A DNA stretch of 64,000 nucleotides from contig NZ_CP125295.1 in assembly GCF_030412785.1 (NCBI RefSeq), forward strand, positions 3,782,001 through 3,846,000, given 5' to 3'. Position numbers and translations under genes: made by a program. Position 1 is the first letter of the stretch. The number at the start of each line of letters is the position of its first letter. Of the stretch, positions 9,459 through 18,883 are shown in pieces. The stretch comes from Paraburkholderia sabiae. GTDB taxonomy: Bacteria; Pseudomonadota; Gammaproteobacteria; Burkholderiales; Burkholderiaceae. Under the pieces are notes generated by a model. The model worked only from the letters and a program-made list of their open reading frames with translations. It searched no databases and was not told where the DNA came from.

Positions 9459-11801
9459 TTACGCCTGCGTCATCAGGCCTTCGGGCGCCTGCGGCTGGCT
9501 GAGCAGGTAGCCCTGCACGTAGTCGCAGTTCACCTGACGCAGGATGTCGAGTTGCGCTGTCTCCTCGACGCCTTCCGCAATCACCTTGATGCCCAGCTTG
9601 CGCGCGAGCCCGATGATGCCTTCGACGATGGTTTGCGTCGTCGGATCGTGTTCGATCTTCGACGTGAAATGCCGGTCGATCTTCAGCGTGTGCGGCTCGA
9701 AATCGGCGAGATACATGAGGCTCGAATAGCCCGTGCCGAAATCGTCGATTGCGATGCGCACGCCGAGCCGCTTCAGTTCGATGATCGACTTCTGCGCCTG
9801 CCTCGGGTTCTGCATCAGCGCGGTTTCCGTCAGCTCGATTTCGAGCTTGCCGGGCGGAATGCCGTATTGCTTGAGCGCGCGGTCCACCTCGCGCACGATC
9901 CGTTCGCTGCCCAGCTGCCGCGCCGACACGTTCACTGACACGCCCAGATTCATCGCGCCCGTCTGACGCCATGTGGCGAGCTGGCGCAGCGCGTTGTCGA
10001 GCACCCACACGCCGACATCTTCGACGAAGCCGGTTTCTTCCAGCAGCGGAATGAAATCGCCCGGCGAAATCAGGCCGCGCACAGGATGCTGCCAGCGGAT
10101 CAGCGCTTCGGCGCTGTGCACCTCGAGCGAATGCGGCTCGTGAATGGTCTGGAAGTGCAGGAAGAACTGGTTGGTCGCGAGCGCCTCGGGCACGTCGCGT
10201 TCGAGCTTGAAATCGCCGATGGTCCGCGCCGCTTCCGTGCCCGCGAACCGGTAGCCGTTGCGGCCCGTCTTCTTCGCCGCGTACATCGCGACGTCGGCGC
10301 TCGACAGCAGCGCGTCGTGCCCGCTGCCGTGCTCGGGATAAATCGAAATGCCGATCGACGCCGTGATGAACGCGCCCGCGCGGTTTTCCAGCCGGTTCTC
10401 CGCCAGCCCGCCGAGCAGCGCCTTCGCGTGCGCTTCGAGCCCCGGCTGATCGACGACGCTGCCGATCAGCACCGCGAATTCGTCGCCGCCCAGCCGAGCG
10501 ACATAGGCGTCGTCGGGCAGCGAGCGGCGAATGATGCCGCCGACATGACGCAGCAGGTGATCGGCGGCGAGATGGCCGAGCGTATCGTTGAGCACCTTGA
10601 AGCGGTCGAGATCGACGAACATCAGGCCGAACGGCCTGCCCGCCGCGCAGCGATTTTCGATTTCGCGCAGCAGCGCGGCGCGGTTCGCGAGACCTGTGAG
10701 CGAATCGGTATACGCGAGCCGGTCGAGTTCCGCGATGCGCTCCTGCTCGATCGTCACGTCTTCCGTAATGCCGACGATGCGCAGCACGTCGCCGTCGTCG
10801 CCGATCACCGGATAGCCCGTGCTACGCAGCCACCGCACCGAGCCATCGGCTTTGCGGATGCGGTACTGCACGCGGCCTTCCGTCGATTCCGCGAGGATGC
10901 GCGCCATTTCGGCCTGCAGCGTGGCGCGGTCTTCCGGCACCACGAGTTCGCGCCAGCCGTTCGGGTTGCGCATGAACTCTTCCGGCTCGATGCCGAACAC
11001 GTTCGACGAACCCGCCGTGATGTAATGGAAGTACTCGAAATTCGCGCTGTACGAGAAGAACACGAGCTGCACGTGCGCTTCCATTTCCGACATCAGCTCG
11101 CTTTTCGCGCGCAGTTGCTGGAGCAGTTGCGTCTGGTTCGAGATATCGAGCGATGCGCAGATCACGGCGACGACCTTGCCGCCATGATCCTTCACGGGAA
11201 TCAGCTGCGAATCCCACCATTTCGGCTGGCCCGTCGTCGTCGTGCAACTGCCGCGAAATGAAGCGGGCGTGCCGTTCAATGCGCTGTGAAATGCCGTCAT
11301 CGCGGCATCGTGGTCGCCGCCTTTCCAGAAACTGAGCCAGTCCGCGCCCGCAAGCTGCACGGGCGACGACGCTTCCATCAGCGTCGCGCCGTAGTCGTTG
11401 ATACGCAGCATGTGACCTTGCAGGTCCAGCAGCTTGAGGCAATCGCGGCTTGCGTCGAGGAACGAACTGGCGAGCGCCGTCGCTGCAGCATGCCGTGCTT
11501 TCTGCGCGGCAAAACGCTGACGTGTCGCGATCATCGCGACTGCACCCGCTGTCGCACCGATTGCGACCTGCGCGCTGAACGGCGCGCTCAAGGGTCCGCG
11601 CAACGCCATTTGCAGCGCGATGCACGCAGTGCCCGTGCCGATGCCTGTGGCGACGCTGATCGCGAAGCCGATGGGACCGACAGGGCGGCGGCTCGACCAC
11701 GCGTCGAGCAGAAGCGAAAGAAAGTGCTGATCCTGCTGCGATGAATTCGCGGCGCGCCGGCGCAGTGCGCGGCGCCATTTCAATGGAAGGCTCGTCGGCA
11801 T
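9459..11801 (-). CDS. GGDEF-EAL protein with membrane anchor and two PAS domains (diguanylate cyclase / c-di-GMP phosphodiesterase)
   Basis: 780 residues. N-terminal hydrophobic segments (about 40-95) are followed by a PAS region (about 105-225; LKLLDLQGHMLRINDYG), a second PAS with PAC motif (about 245-355; VQYRIRKADGSVRWLRSTG), GGDEF (motif intact at about 438-442) and EAL (SAEALIRW at about 563-570). EAL active-site landmarks are all visible: SVNVSARQL, ELTETAL, IDDFGTGYSS, LKIDRHF, AEGVEE and QGYLLS. The signature cyclase motif and the phosphodiesterase motifs are therefore both intact, so the net activity is probably set by the PAS input. I see no RxxD inhibitory site at the expected position before GGDEF. 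The upstream ribosome site is weak. It probably adjusts c-di-GMP for motility or adhesion. Confidence 0.92.
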   Translation of the reverse strand: MPTSLPLKWRRALRRRAANSSQQDQHFLSLLLDAWSSRRPVGPIGFAISVATGIGTGTACIALQMALRGPLSAPFSAQVAIGATAGAVAMIATRQRFAAQKARHAAATALASSFLDASRDCLKLLDLQGHMLRINDYGATLMEASSPVQLAGADWLSFWKGGDHDAAMTAFHSALNGTPASFRGSCTTTTGQPKWWDSQLIPVKDHGGKVVAVICASLDISNQTQLLQQLRAKSELMSEMEAHVQLVFFSYSANFEYFHYITAGSSNVFGIEPEEFMRNPNGWRELVVPEDRATLQAEMARILAESTEGRVQYRIRKADGSVRWLRSTGYPVIGDDGDVLRIVGITEDVTIEQERIAELDRLAYTDSLTGLANRAALLREIENRCAAGRPFGLMFVDLDRFKVLNDTLGHLAADHLLRHVGGIIRRSLPDDAYVARLGGDEFAVLIGSVVDQPGLEAHAKALLGGLAENRLENRAGAFITASIGISIYPEHGSGHDALLSSADVAMYAAKKTGRNGYRFAGTEAARTIGDFKLERDVPEALATNQFFLHFQTIHEPHSLEVHSAEALIRWQHPVRGLISPGDFIPLLEETGFVEDVGVWVLDNALRQLATWRQTGAMNLGVSVNVSARQLGSERIVREVDRALKQYGIPPGKLEIELTETALMQNPRQAQKSIIELKRLGVRIAIDDFGTGYSSLMYLADFEPHTLKIDRHFTSKIEHDPTTQTIVEGIIGLARKLGIKVIAEGVEETAQLDILRQVNCDYVQGYLLSQPQAPEGLMTQA

Positions 11802-12427
11802 AGGCGGACTTGCCTCATTGCGCGCGCAACGCTGCGCGATGGACGCGCCGATGCGGCGCGACGACGAACGCTGCGTGCGTCGACGGCATGAGCGGGCTCA
11901 GGCGTGTTGCGCATCGTGCGTTGATCGGATGGGGAAAAGTATTGCCTTTCATGGTGGCCAGCCGCTTTGGCGGTAATTATTGCTGCGCATGCGGACGGCG
12001 CTGCTCTCTGAGTTTACGGCGCGCCGCGATTTTTGTTTAGCCTGAGCGATTGTGCCTGTTTTCATGGGGTCGAACCATCCGGTCGTTGTCCGCGCAACAG
12101 CGCGCATGCGGAATGGTTTACACGAATGCGCGACGCATCGTTTTAACAAAAATTCGACGCGCGATGGAAAAGCTCTGCTTACCTAAGCTTTCGCAATCGA
12201 ATGCAAAATGCAGCCTGAAAATAAGGGTGCATTGTTAAACGACCGCGGGTTCGGTGAATCGCATCGCGCTCACGCCGCGCGCCGATAAATGCTGACGTCG
12301 CTTTCCCGGCTTGTTAAATTGCGTGTTCAGGCACCGCAAAAAACACATCCACCGCTGCGGGTTGCACCTCGTGCGTCGCAACCCGCAGTGCAATTGCTCG
12401 GACGGACAGCAGCAACCAGGAGACACC
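11802..12427. other. Long intergenic region without a recognised gene
   Basis: About 625 bp between divergent genes (GGDEF-EAL leftwards, CoA-transferase rightwards). It is more AT-rich in its middle than the flanking genes. It contains the perfect inverted repeat listed separately at 12355-12388. No convincing ORF: open frames lack ribosome sites and family resemblance. Confidence 0.45.
12355..12388. promoter_or_regulatory. Perfect 11-bp inverted repeat in the CoA-transferase leader
   Basis: Arms 12355-12365 (CTGCGGGTTGC) and 12378-12388 are exact reverse complements with a 12-nt loop. No T run follows, so it is not a simple terminator. It ends 39 bp before the CoA-transferase ATG: a candidate operator or an mRNA stem-loop affecting translation. 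Confidence 0.45.
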
Positions 12428-14449
12428 ATGCGCGCCGTATTCCAATACCCGTTCCCCGTCACCGAGCGCAAGGTCGGGCGCAACAAGGTCGTGAGCGCGC
12501 GCGCCGCGGTCGAACTGGTTCGCCGGGGCGATACGATCGCGACGGGCGGTTTCGTCGGCGTCGGTTTCGCCGAAGAAGTGGCGATCGCGCTGGAGGAACG
12601 TTTCTTCGATGCGAACGCGGCGACATCGGGCGGACCGGGCGCGCTGGGAACGCCGGACGCATCGAGCGCGCATCTCGATCTCACGCTCGTCTACGCGGCG
12701 GGTCAGGGCGACGGCAAGTCGAAAGGGCTGAACCATCTCGCGCACGAAGGGCTCGTGCGGCGCGTGATCGGCGGGCATTGGGGACTGGTGCCGAAGCTGC
12801 AGCAACTCGCCATCGAAGGCCGCATCGAGGCCTACAACCTGCCGCAAGGCGTGATCTCGCATCTGTTCCGCGACATCGCTGCGGGCAAGCCGGGACATCT
12901 GTCCACTATCGGCCTCGGCACCTTCGTCGATCCGCGTCACGGCGGCGGCAAGCTGAACAGCCGCACGACGGAAGATCTCGTCAGGCTGATGGAAATCGAC
13001 GGCGGCGAGCATCTGTTCTACAAGACCTTTCCGATCGACGTCGCGATCATTCGCGGCACCACGGCCGATGCGAACGGCAACGTCACGATGGAACGCGAGG
13101 CGCTCACGCTCGAAGCGCTGGCGATCGCGATGGCGGCGCGCAATTCGGGCGGCGTGGTGATCGTGCAGGTCGAGCGGCTCGCCGATACGAACACACTCAA
13201 TCCGCGCGACGTGAAGATACCCGGCATCATGGTCGATTGCGTCGTGGTCGCGCGGCCCGAGCATCACTGGCAGACATTTGCCGAGCCGTATTCGGCCGCG
13301 TTCGCGGGCGAACTGCGCGTGCCGGCGAGTTCGATGGCGCCGATGGAACTGACCGAGCGCAAGGTGATCGCGCGGCGCGCGGCAATGGAGCTGATGGCGA
13401 ACAGCGTCGTGAATCTGGGCATCGGCATGCCCGAAGGCATCGCGAGCGTCGCGAACGAAGAGGGCGTGATCGATCTCTTCACGATGACGACGGAGCCGGG
13501 TGTGATCGGCGGCATTCCGGCGGGTGGCTTGAACTTCGGCGCGGCGACGAACACGCAGGCGATCATCGATCAGCCGTATCAGTTCGACTTCTACGACGGC
13601 GGCGGCCTCGACGTCGCGTTTCTCGGACTCGCGCAGGCCGACCGTCAGGGCAATCTCAACGTCAGCAAGTTTGGGCCGAAGCTCGCGGGCGCGGGCGGTT
13701 TCATCAACATCAGCCAGAGCGCGAAGCGCGTGGTGTTCGTCGGCACGTTCAACGCGGGCAAGCTCGATGTGTCGATCGAAGACGGGCGGCTGAAGATCAA
13801 TCGCGAAGGGACGTGCCAGAAGTTCGTCGATGAAGTCGAGCATCGCACGTTCAGCGGCGAATATGCGGCGAAGCGCGGGCAGCACGTGCTGTACATCACC
13901 GAGCGCTGCGTGTTCGCGCTCACGCCGCGCGGACTCGAACTGACGGAAGTGGCGCCCGGCGTCGACGTGCAGAACGATATCGTCGCGCAGATGGGCTTCA
14001 CGCCGATCATCGATCAGCCGCCGCGTCTGATGGACGAACGCATTTTCCGCGCGGCGCCGATGGGCTTGCGCACGTTGCTGCTGTGTCTGCCGCTGGAAGA
14101 GCGCTTCAATTACGACGCCGAGAAGAACATGTTCTTCGTCAACTTCGAGGGCTTTCAGGTCACGACGCAGGAACAGATCGACAGCATCTGGCAAGAGGTC
14201 GAATCGCGTCTGTCCGGCGTGCGGATCAAGCCGCAGGCGATCGTCAACTACGACAACTTTTCGATCAACCCGGAATTGATCGACGTGTACTCGGCGACCG
14301 TCACGAAGCTCGTCAACCAGTTCTATGCCGGCGTGACGCGCTATACGACGAGCAGTTTCCTGAGGATGAAACTCGGCGACGCGCTCGAACGTCGCGATGT
14401 CGCGACGTACATCAACGAACGGCCGGGAGACTCGCCGACGCATCGGTGA
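12428..14449 (+). CDS. Acyl-CoA:acetate / 3-ketoacid CoA-transferase, YdiF/propionate-CoA-transferase type
   Basis: A family I CoA-transferase with both halves fused in one 673-residue chain, as in YdiF and propionate CoA-transferase. It moves CoA between short acyl-CoAs and free carboxylates through a glutamyl-CoA intermediate. The first half starts with [24 protein letters not shown]; the second with [29 protein letters not shown]. The probable catalytic glutamate is Glu356 in TTEPGVIGG, the counterpart of the SENG-type motif. ATG at 12428 has CCAGGAG seven bases upstream; a longer reading from 12311 would begin inside the leader and is not favoured. It stands alone, so its natural acyl pair (acetate, propionate, butyrate, ketoacid) is not indicated. 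Confidence 0.9.
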   Translation: MRAVFQYPFPVTERKVGRNKVVSARAAVELVRRGDTIATGGFVGVGFAEEVAIALEERFFDANAATSGGPGALGTPDASSAHLDLTLVYAAGQGDGKSKGLNHLAHEGLVRRVIGGHWGLVPKLQQLAIEGRIEAYNLPQGVISHLFRDIAAGKPGHLSTIGLGTFVDPRHGGGKLNSRTTEDLVRLMEIDGGEHLFYKTFPIDVAIIRGTTADANGNVTMEREALTLEALAIAMAARNSGGVVIVQVERLADTNTLNPRDVKIPGIMVDCVVVARPEHHWQTFAEPYSAAFAGELRVPASSMAPMELTERKVIARRAAMELMANSVVNLGIGMPEGIASVANEEGVIDLFTMTTEPGVIGGIPAGGLNFGAATNTQAIIDQPYQFDFYDGGGLDVAFLGLAQADRQGNLNVSKFGPKLAGAGGFINISQSAKRVVFVGTFNAGKLDVSIEDGRLKINREGTCQKFVDEVEHRTFSGEYAAKRGQHVLYITERCVFALTPRGLELTEVAPGVDVQNDIVAQMGFTPIIDQPPRLMDERIFRAAPMGLRTLLLCLPLEERFNYDAEKNMFFVNFEGFQVTTQEQIDSIWQEVESRLSGVRIKPQAIVNYDNFSINPELIDVYSATVTKLVNQFYAGVTRYTTSSFLRMKLGDALERRDVATYINERPGDSPTHR

Positions 14450-14574
14450 ATGTGCGACGAATGCGCGATGAATGCGCCGGTGTGCGCCGACATGAACCGC
14501 ACACAATGAGCGTGCGAAAATAGCGTTTTTCGCATGCCATTCGGCACGCCATTTCACGCATTCAAGAAGTCATC

Positions 14575-14829
14575 ATGAGCGGTTTCATCCCCAGTGTGCC
14601 CGGCAAGAGCGAGGGCGATTTCGAAGTGAGCGCGGGCTCGAAGCTCGCCGGCTACCGGCGCTTTTACGGCGTGCTGCGCGTCGTGCGCAAGACGGACGGG
14701 CGTCTGCTTTTTCCGTTCGACGGCGCGCCCGATCTCGGTCCGTATCCGACCAGGCAGGAAGCGCTGGCAGCGGCGCAGGTGTATGGCGAGCATATCGTCG
14801 AACACGATCTCGCACGCCCCGAGCTTTAA
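14575..14829 (+). CDS. Small conserved hypothetical protein (84 aa)
   Basis: ATG at 14575, AAGAAG about 8 bases upstream. A soluble basic/aromatic core (GYRRFYGVLRVVRKTDGRLL, then FPFDGAPDLGPYPTRQEA) is followed by a C-terminal helix (AALAAAQVYGEHIVEHDLA). The pattern suggests one small alpha/beta domain that I have seen repeatedly as a hypothetical protein in Burkholderiaceae; no function is known to me. It is followed after 102 bp by the DUF2442-type gene on the same strand, and the two may be co-transcribed. Confidence 0.75.
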   Translation: MSGFIPSVPGKSEGDFEVSAGSKLAGYRRFYGVLRVVRKTDGRLLFPFDGAPDLGPYPTRQEALAAAQVYGEHIVEHDLARPEL

Positions 14830-14931
14830 GCCGTTTGCGGTCCGCGTTTTTCTGTTCGGGCCCCGTGCATTGCGCTTGAAGCACGCTGCTGGCACGCCTA
14901 TCGTTTGATTGGACCCCCGCGGGAGGCGATC

Positions 14932-15171
14932 ATGCGTGCCGATGCCGTCGATGTGCATTTCGATCATGCACACCTGTTTCTCGATCTGTCAGACGGCCGC
15001 GCCGTCGAATTTCCGCTCAACTGGTTTCCCACGCTCGCCGCTGCGACCGAATCGGAGCGCGAACACTTCGCCATTTCGCTCGACAAGCAGCAGCTGTTCT
15101 GGCCTGAACTCGACGAGGACATGGACGTGATGGCATTGATGATGTCGTTGCCGGAGTCGATGCGCCACTAG
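14932..15171 (+). CDS. DUF2442-family small protein (79 aa)
   Basis: The start ATG at 14932 has GGGAGG six bases upstream; an in-frame earlier start at 14905 lacks such a site. The sequence shows the DUF2442 signatures: DLSDGRAVEFPLNWFPTL and FWPELDEDMDVMAL. Proteins of this family are short and often sit near toxin-antitoxin-like or stress genes, but no partner toxin is seen next to it here. Function is unassigned. Confidence 0.85.
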   Translation: MRADAVDVHFDHAHLFLDLSDGRAVEFPLNWFPTLAAATESEREHFAISLDKQQLFWPELDEDMDVMALMMSLPESMRH

Positions 15172-15360
15172 CGTCGCCGTGTTTCGTCGATGTGTCGATC
15201 GTTGAGAGTACGCGCCGTTTGTAGCGGCGCGTTGTTTTCGTTCGCATGCTGCTCTTGCAAACACGGATGGCCTCGCTGCATGCGTTAAAATAAACGCCTG
15301 GTGCCAATCGGAGTTTATGTGCGATCTGTCGTTATTTATCTCACGCCTTCCCAGGACACC

Positions 15361-15501
15361 ATGACGGAATCTGTATCGGCCTCTTCGGGCGCGCGTGATG
15401 TCTGCGCCGACCCGATTCGCAATGCGATGGCCGAACACGATCGGGGAAACATCGTGGCCGAACCGGCGAAGCACGATGGTCCGTCCGTTCAGGCTCTCTA
15501 A
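15361..15501 (+). CDS. Possible small protein (46 aa)
   Basis: ATG at 15361 with CCCAGGACACC upstream (AGGA at 5 bases). The product is hydrophilic, with no signal peptide or recognised domain (starts MTESVSASSG). It lies just before the strong hairpin at 15516-15548, which could terminate it. It could equally be a chance frame in a transcribed leader or sRNA. Confidence 0.3.
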   Translation: MTESVSASSGARDVCADPIRNAMAEHDRGNIVAEPAKHDGPSVQAL

Positions 15502-15510
15502 CAAGAACAA

Positions 15511-15552
15511 ATAAAAACGGCGCGCTTGCCTTCGGGCAGCGCGCCGTTGTTG
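15511..15552. terminator. Strong bidirectional terminator
   Basis: A long stem, 15516-15530 pairing with 15535-15548, with one bulged base and a TTCG tetraloop (15531-15534). A-rich on its left and T-rich on its right, so it can stop both the rightward small-gene transcript and the leftward GntP-permease transcript (stop codon at 15569). Confidence 0.88.
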
Positions 15553-15568
15553 TTTCAGCGAAGACTGT

Positions 15569-16972
15569 TTAAACCAGACCCGTCGCGTAATACAGCCCGA
15601 TCACGAAGAACACGGCCAGCGTCTTGATGATCGTCACGGCGAAGATGTCGCGATACGACTCGCGGTGCGTGAGACCCGTCACGGCCAGCAGCGTGATCAC
15701 AGCGCCATTGTGCGGCAGCGTATCCATGCCGCCGCTCGCCATCGCGACCACGCGATGCAGCACTTCCATCGGAATGTGCGCGGCTTCCGCGCCCTTGATG
15801 AACAGATCCGACATCGCCGCGAGCGCGATGCTCATGCCGCCCGACGCGGAACCCGTGATACCCGCCAGCGAACTCACCGACACAGCCGCGTTCACGAGCG
15901 GATTCGGAATGCTCTTGAGCGCATCGCTCACCACGATAAAGCCCGGCAACGCAGCGATCACGCCGCCGAAGCCATACTCCGAAGCGGTGTTCAGCGAAGC
16001 GAGCAGCGCGCCGCCGACAGCCGCCTTCGTGCCCGACGCAAAGCGCTCCTTCACGCGACCAAAAGCGGTCAGCACGACGAGCAGAATGCCCAGCAGCAAC
16101 GCGCCTTCCACCGACCAGATCGCGACGACAGCCTTGACCGTCGCCGTCACGGGCGCGCCGTGGTTGCCCGGCAGCACGTCGGGCGAAACGGTGTAGCTCG
16201 CGCCGTACCAGTCGGGAATCATGCGCGTCAGCACGAAGTTCGCGACGCCGACCAGAACCAGCGGCGCAATCGCGAGCAGCGGATGCGGCAGCCTGTCGGT
16301 TTCGACGGTTTCCGGCTCGTTGAGGAGCGACGTGCCGTAGCCTTCGCCCTTCGCCATCGCCGAACGGCGGCGCCATTCGAGAAACGACAGACCCACCACG
16401 ATGATGAACAGCGAACCGGCGATACCCAGACCCGGCGCGGCCCATGCCGTCGTCTTGAAGAACGTCGACGGGATGATGTTCTGGATCTGCGGCGTGCCCG
16501 GCAGCGAATCCATCGTGAACGAGAACGCGCCCAGCGCGATCGCGCCCGGCATCAGGCGCTTCGGAATATTGCTCTGGCGATACAGCTCGGCGGCGAACGG
16601 ATACACCGCGAACACCACCACGAACAGCGACACACCGCCGTACGTCAGCAGCGCGCACACCGCGACGATCACCGCGTTCGCGCGCGAGCGGCCGATATAG
16701 CGAATCGCCGAATGCACGATCGACGCGGCGAAACCCGACAGTTCGATCACCTTGCCGAACACGGCGCCGAGCAGGAACACAGGGAAGTAGAGCTTCACGA
16801 AGACGACCATCTTCTCCATGAAGATGCCCGAAAACACGGGCGCGACGGCAGCGGGATCGACCAGCAGCACTGCGCCGAGCGCGGCGATCGGCGCGACGAG
16901 AATCACGCTGTAGCCGCGATAGGCGGCGAACATCAGGAACGCCAGGGCGGCGAGGACGATGACAAAAGCCAA
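15569..16972 (-). CDS. GntP-family carboxylate/gluconate:H+ symporter
   Basis: A 467-residue polytopic inner-membrane protein of the GntP family, with about 12 hydrophobic segments; family signatures include LTYGGVSLFVVVFAVYPFA and FSFTMDSLPGTPQIQNIIP. It should import a sugar acid or hydroxy/keto acid with protons; the exact substrate cannot be read. Start: in this frame the minus strand reads TTGGAGACTCAATTG. The internal GGAG fits a TTG start at 16972 better than TTG at 16984, so I use 16972. A sigma-54 promoter lies at 17044-17058 and two palindromes lie further upstream beside the divergent sigma-54 activator gene, so substrate-induced expression is likely. The terminator at 15511-15552 follows. 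Confidence 0.9.
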   Translation of the reverse strand: MAFVIVLAALAFLMFAAYRGYSVILVAPIAALGAVLLVDPAAVAPVFSGIFMEKMVVFVKLYFPVFLLGAVFGKVIELSGFAASIVHSAIRYIGRSRANAVIVAVCALLTYGGVSLFVVVFAVYPFAAELYRQSNIPKRLMPGAIALGAFSFTMDSLPGTPQIQNIIPSTFFKTTAWAAPGLGIAGSLFIIVVGLSFLEWRRRSAMAKGEGYGTSLLNEPETVETDRLPHPLLAIAPLVLVGVANFVLTRMIPDWYGASYTVSPDVLPGNHGAPVTATVKAVVAIWSVEGALLLGILLVVLTAFGRVKERFASGTKAAVGGALLASLNTASEYGFGGVIAALPGFIVVSDALKSIPNPLVNAAVSVSSLAGITGSASGGMSIALAAMSDLFIKGAEAAHIPMEVLHRVVAMASGGMDTLPHNGAVITLLAVTGLTHRESYRDIFAVTIIKTLAVFFVIGLYYATGLV

Positions 16973-17043
16973 TTGAGTCTCCAATACTTGGTTGTTCTAC
17001 GTTGACGCGCGCGAGCGGCCCGCGGCGATCGGCGCCCTTGAAT

Positions 17044-17058
17044 GCAGGTTCCGTGCCA
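17044..17058 (-). promoter_or_regulatory. Sigma-54 (-24/-12) promoter of the GntP permease gene
   Basis: On the minus strand the sequence is TGGCACGGAACCTGC. The invariant GG and GC dinucleotides are separated by exactly 10 nt, and it matches the TGGCAC-N5-TTGC consensus except for one base. The predicted transcript start, about 12 nt downstream (near 17032), leaves a leader of about 60 nt before the start at 16972. Confidence 0.85.
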
Positions 17059-17131
17059 TGACCGTCGCGCGGGTTTCTCCGGCCTGGGCAGCCGGGAAGT
17101 CACGCTTCGATTCGAACGACAGTACAGAATA

Positions 17132-17147
17132 GTCTCAAAATTGAGAC
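17132..17147. promoter_or_regulatory. Operator-like palindrome 1 (probable enhancer site)
   Basis: GTCTCAA-AA-TTGAGAC, a perfect 7-bp inverted repeat, centred about 80-90 bp upstream of the sigma-54 promoter. This is the usual placement of an activator site for a bacterial enhancer-binding protein. The likely ligand is the product of the gene at 17342. Confidence 0.75.
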
Positions 17148-17229
17148 AAAATTATGTCCGCCGAACTCGATGCGGCGAAGCATAACCGATTTGACGGGCT
17201 TGTTGCAGGTCTCGTCCATGAGATAAGCT

Positions 17230-17245
17230 GTCTACTAATTGAGAC
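17230..17245. promoter_or_regulatory. Operator-like palindrome 2
   Basis: GTCTACT-AA-TTGAGAC shares its right half exactly with site 1 and has a degenerate left half. Its centre is 98 bp from that of site 1. It could support cooperative binding or autoregulation of the activator gene, whose start is about 100 bp away. Confidence 0.6.
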
Positions 17246-17267
17246 AAAAAGCATAAAACCAACACTC

Positions 17268-17325
17268 GCGAGTGGGACCCGAGTAAGCGCTGAAGCGCCA
17301 ACTCAGGCCGACACCGCATGGGACC
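17268..17325. repeat. Single copy of a hairpin-forming dispersed repeat
   Basis: Runs from GCGAGTGGGACCCGAGTAAG to CCGCATGGGACC and contains the stem GAGTAAGCGCT...AGCGCCAACTC. It is nearly identical to units of the tandem array at 23250-23525. It lies in the leader of the sigma-54 activator and ends 17 bp before the preferred start codon. Confidence 0.85.
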
Positions 17326-17341
17326 GGAGACAGCTTCGAAA

Positions 17342-18802
17342 ATGATGAACGACTGGTCGGGCCTGCCCGCGACCTACAGCGATGTCCTGCGCCGAGCGAT
17401 GGACTCGCTTTTCCGCACATTCGAAAACTTCAGCGAAGGCACGTTTATCGTCGATGCCGACGCGCGTGTCGTGTGGATCAACAAGCGCTACGCGGCCCGC
17501 TTCGGTTTTTCCGATCCGCAGCAGGCAATCGGCCGCGACTGCGAAGCGGTGATCCCGAACAGCCTGATGCGCGAAGTCGTGATGACGGGCAAGCCGATCC
17601 TGCTCGATGTACTCGAAACCGACCGCGAGCCGCTCGTCGTCACGCGTCTGCCGCTGAAGGACGACGCAGGCAAGACGGTCGGCGCTGTCGGCTTCGCGCT
17701 GTTCGACGAGATGAAGGCGCTCACGCCGCTTTTCTCGCACTACTCGCGTGTGCAGCAGGAACTGATCGCGACGCGTCAGTCGCTCGCGCAGGCGCGCCGC
17801 GCGAAGTACACGTTCGCGAGCTTCGTCGGCACGAGCGCCGCGAGCCTCGAAGTGAAGCGCCAGGCGCGGCGCGCGTCGCAAGTCGATTCGCCCGTGCTGC
17901 TGCTCGGCGAAACGGGCACCGGCAAGGAACTGCTCGCGCACGCGATCCACGGCGCGTCGGCGCGCTCGACCAAACCGCTCGTTACCGTCAACGTCGCCGC
18001 GATCCCCGATACGCTGCTCGAAGTCGAATTCTTCGGCGCGGCGGCGGGCGCCTATACGGGCGCGGACCGTAAAGGACGCGTCGGCAAATTCGAACTCGCC
18101 GACGGCGGCACGCTCTTTCTCGACGAAATCGGCGATATGCCGTTGCCGCTGCAAGGCAAGCTGTTGCGCGTGCTGCAGGACCGCGAGTTCGAGCCGCTCG
18201 GCTCGAACCGCATCGTGCGCGCAGACGTGCGGATCATCGCGGCGACTTCGGCAGATTTGCCCGCACTCGTCGCCGAAGGGCGCTTCCGTCCCGACCTGTT
18301 CTATCGTCTGAACGTGCTGACGATTCACGCGCCGCCGCTGCGCGAACGGCAAACGGATATCGAGGCGCTCGCTTATACGATCCTCGAAGATCTGTCGACG
18401 CAGGTGCGCGGCGGTCACTTCGAATTGCAGGACGACGCGCTGCGGCTGTTGTGCTCGTACGGCTGGCCCGGCAACGTGCGTGAACTGCACAACACGCTGG
18501 AGCGCGCGGTGATGCTGTCGGACAGTGAGCGCATCGATGCGCGCGCGCTGGCGCCGTTCATCGGACCCGTGCGCGGCCAGGCCGCATTCGACGCGCCCGC
18601 AGCCGTGCAACATGCAGCGGCCAAAGCATCGACGGATGCGCAGCCGCAACAGTGGGCGGACGCGATGGCCGCGTTCGAAAAGCGCTTCATCGACGATGCT
18701 TTGCGTGCGTGCGATGGACGCGTGACAGAAGCGGCGGCGCGCATCGGCATGGGGCGCGCGACGCTCTACAAGAAGATCGCTGCGTACGGCATCGACGTGT
18801 GA
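17342..18802 (+). CDS. Sigma-54-dependent transcriptional activator (PAS - AAA+ - Fis-type HTH)
   Basis: 486 residues if started at ATG 17342, which has GGAG ten bases upstream; an in-frame ATG at 17318 lies inside a repeat and lacks a site. Order: PAS (about 15-130; [20 protein letters not shown]), linker, AAA+ ATPase with Walker A GETGTGKE, Walker B FLDEIGDM, arginine-finger region [10 protein letters not shown], and the sigma-54 contact loop as GAYTGA instead of GAFTGA. It ends in a Fis-type HTH ([16 protein letters not shown]). No receiver domain is present, so it probably senses a small molecule through PAS. Divergent from the GntP permease; the sigma-54 promoter and palindromes between them point to direct control of the permease. 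Confidence 0.93.
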   Translation: MMNDWSGLPATYSDVLRRAMDSLFRTFENFSEGTFIVDADARVVWINKRYAARFGFSDPQQAIGRDCEAVIPNSLMREVVMTGKPILLDVLETDREPLVVTRLPLKDDAGKTVGAVGFALFDEMKALTPLFSHYSRVQQELIATRQSLAQARRAKYTFASFVGTSAASLEVKRQARRASQVDSPVLLLGETGTGKELLAHAIHGASARSTKPLVTVNVAAIPDTLLEVEFFGAAAGAYTGADRKGRVGKFELADGGTLFLDEIGDMPLPLQGKLLRVLQDREFEPLGSNRIVRADVRIIAATSADLPALVAEGRFRPDLFYRLNVLTIHAPPLRERQTDIEALAYTILEDLSTQVRGGHFELQDDALRLLCSYGWPGNVRELHNTLERAVMLSDSERIDARALAPFIGPVRGQAAFDAPAAVQHAAAKASTDAQPQQWADAMAAFEKRFIDDALRACDGRVTEAAARIGMGRATLYKKIAAYGIDV

Positions 18803-18883
18803 CCGTCGCACGAACTGCGAAGCGCTCGCCGCGCGCGACGCGGCGCAGTACGATCAGCGAGGCAACCCGAAGGAGACGCGGAC

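Noticed and set aside
12314..14557. A very long open frame (over 700 codons) antisense to the CoA-transferase gene, and similar ones antisense to the hybrid kinase (5468-7636) and the Aer-like gene (2833-4170)
   Set aside because: They are Arg/His-rich reverse-frame shadows of high-GC coding DNA. They lack ribosome sites and family motifs, while the sense frames have complete domain structures.
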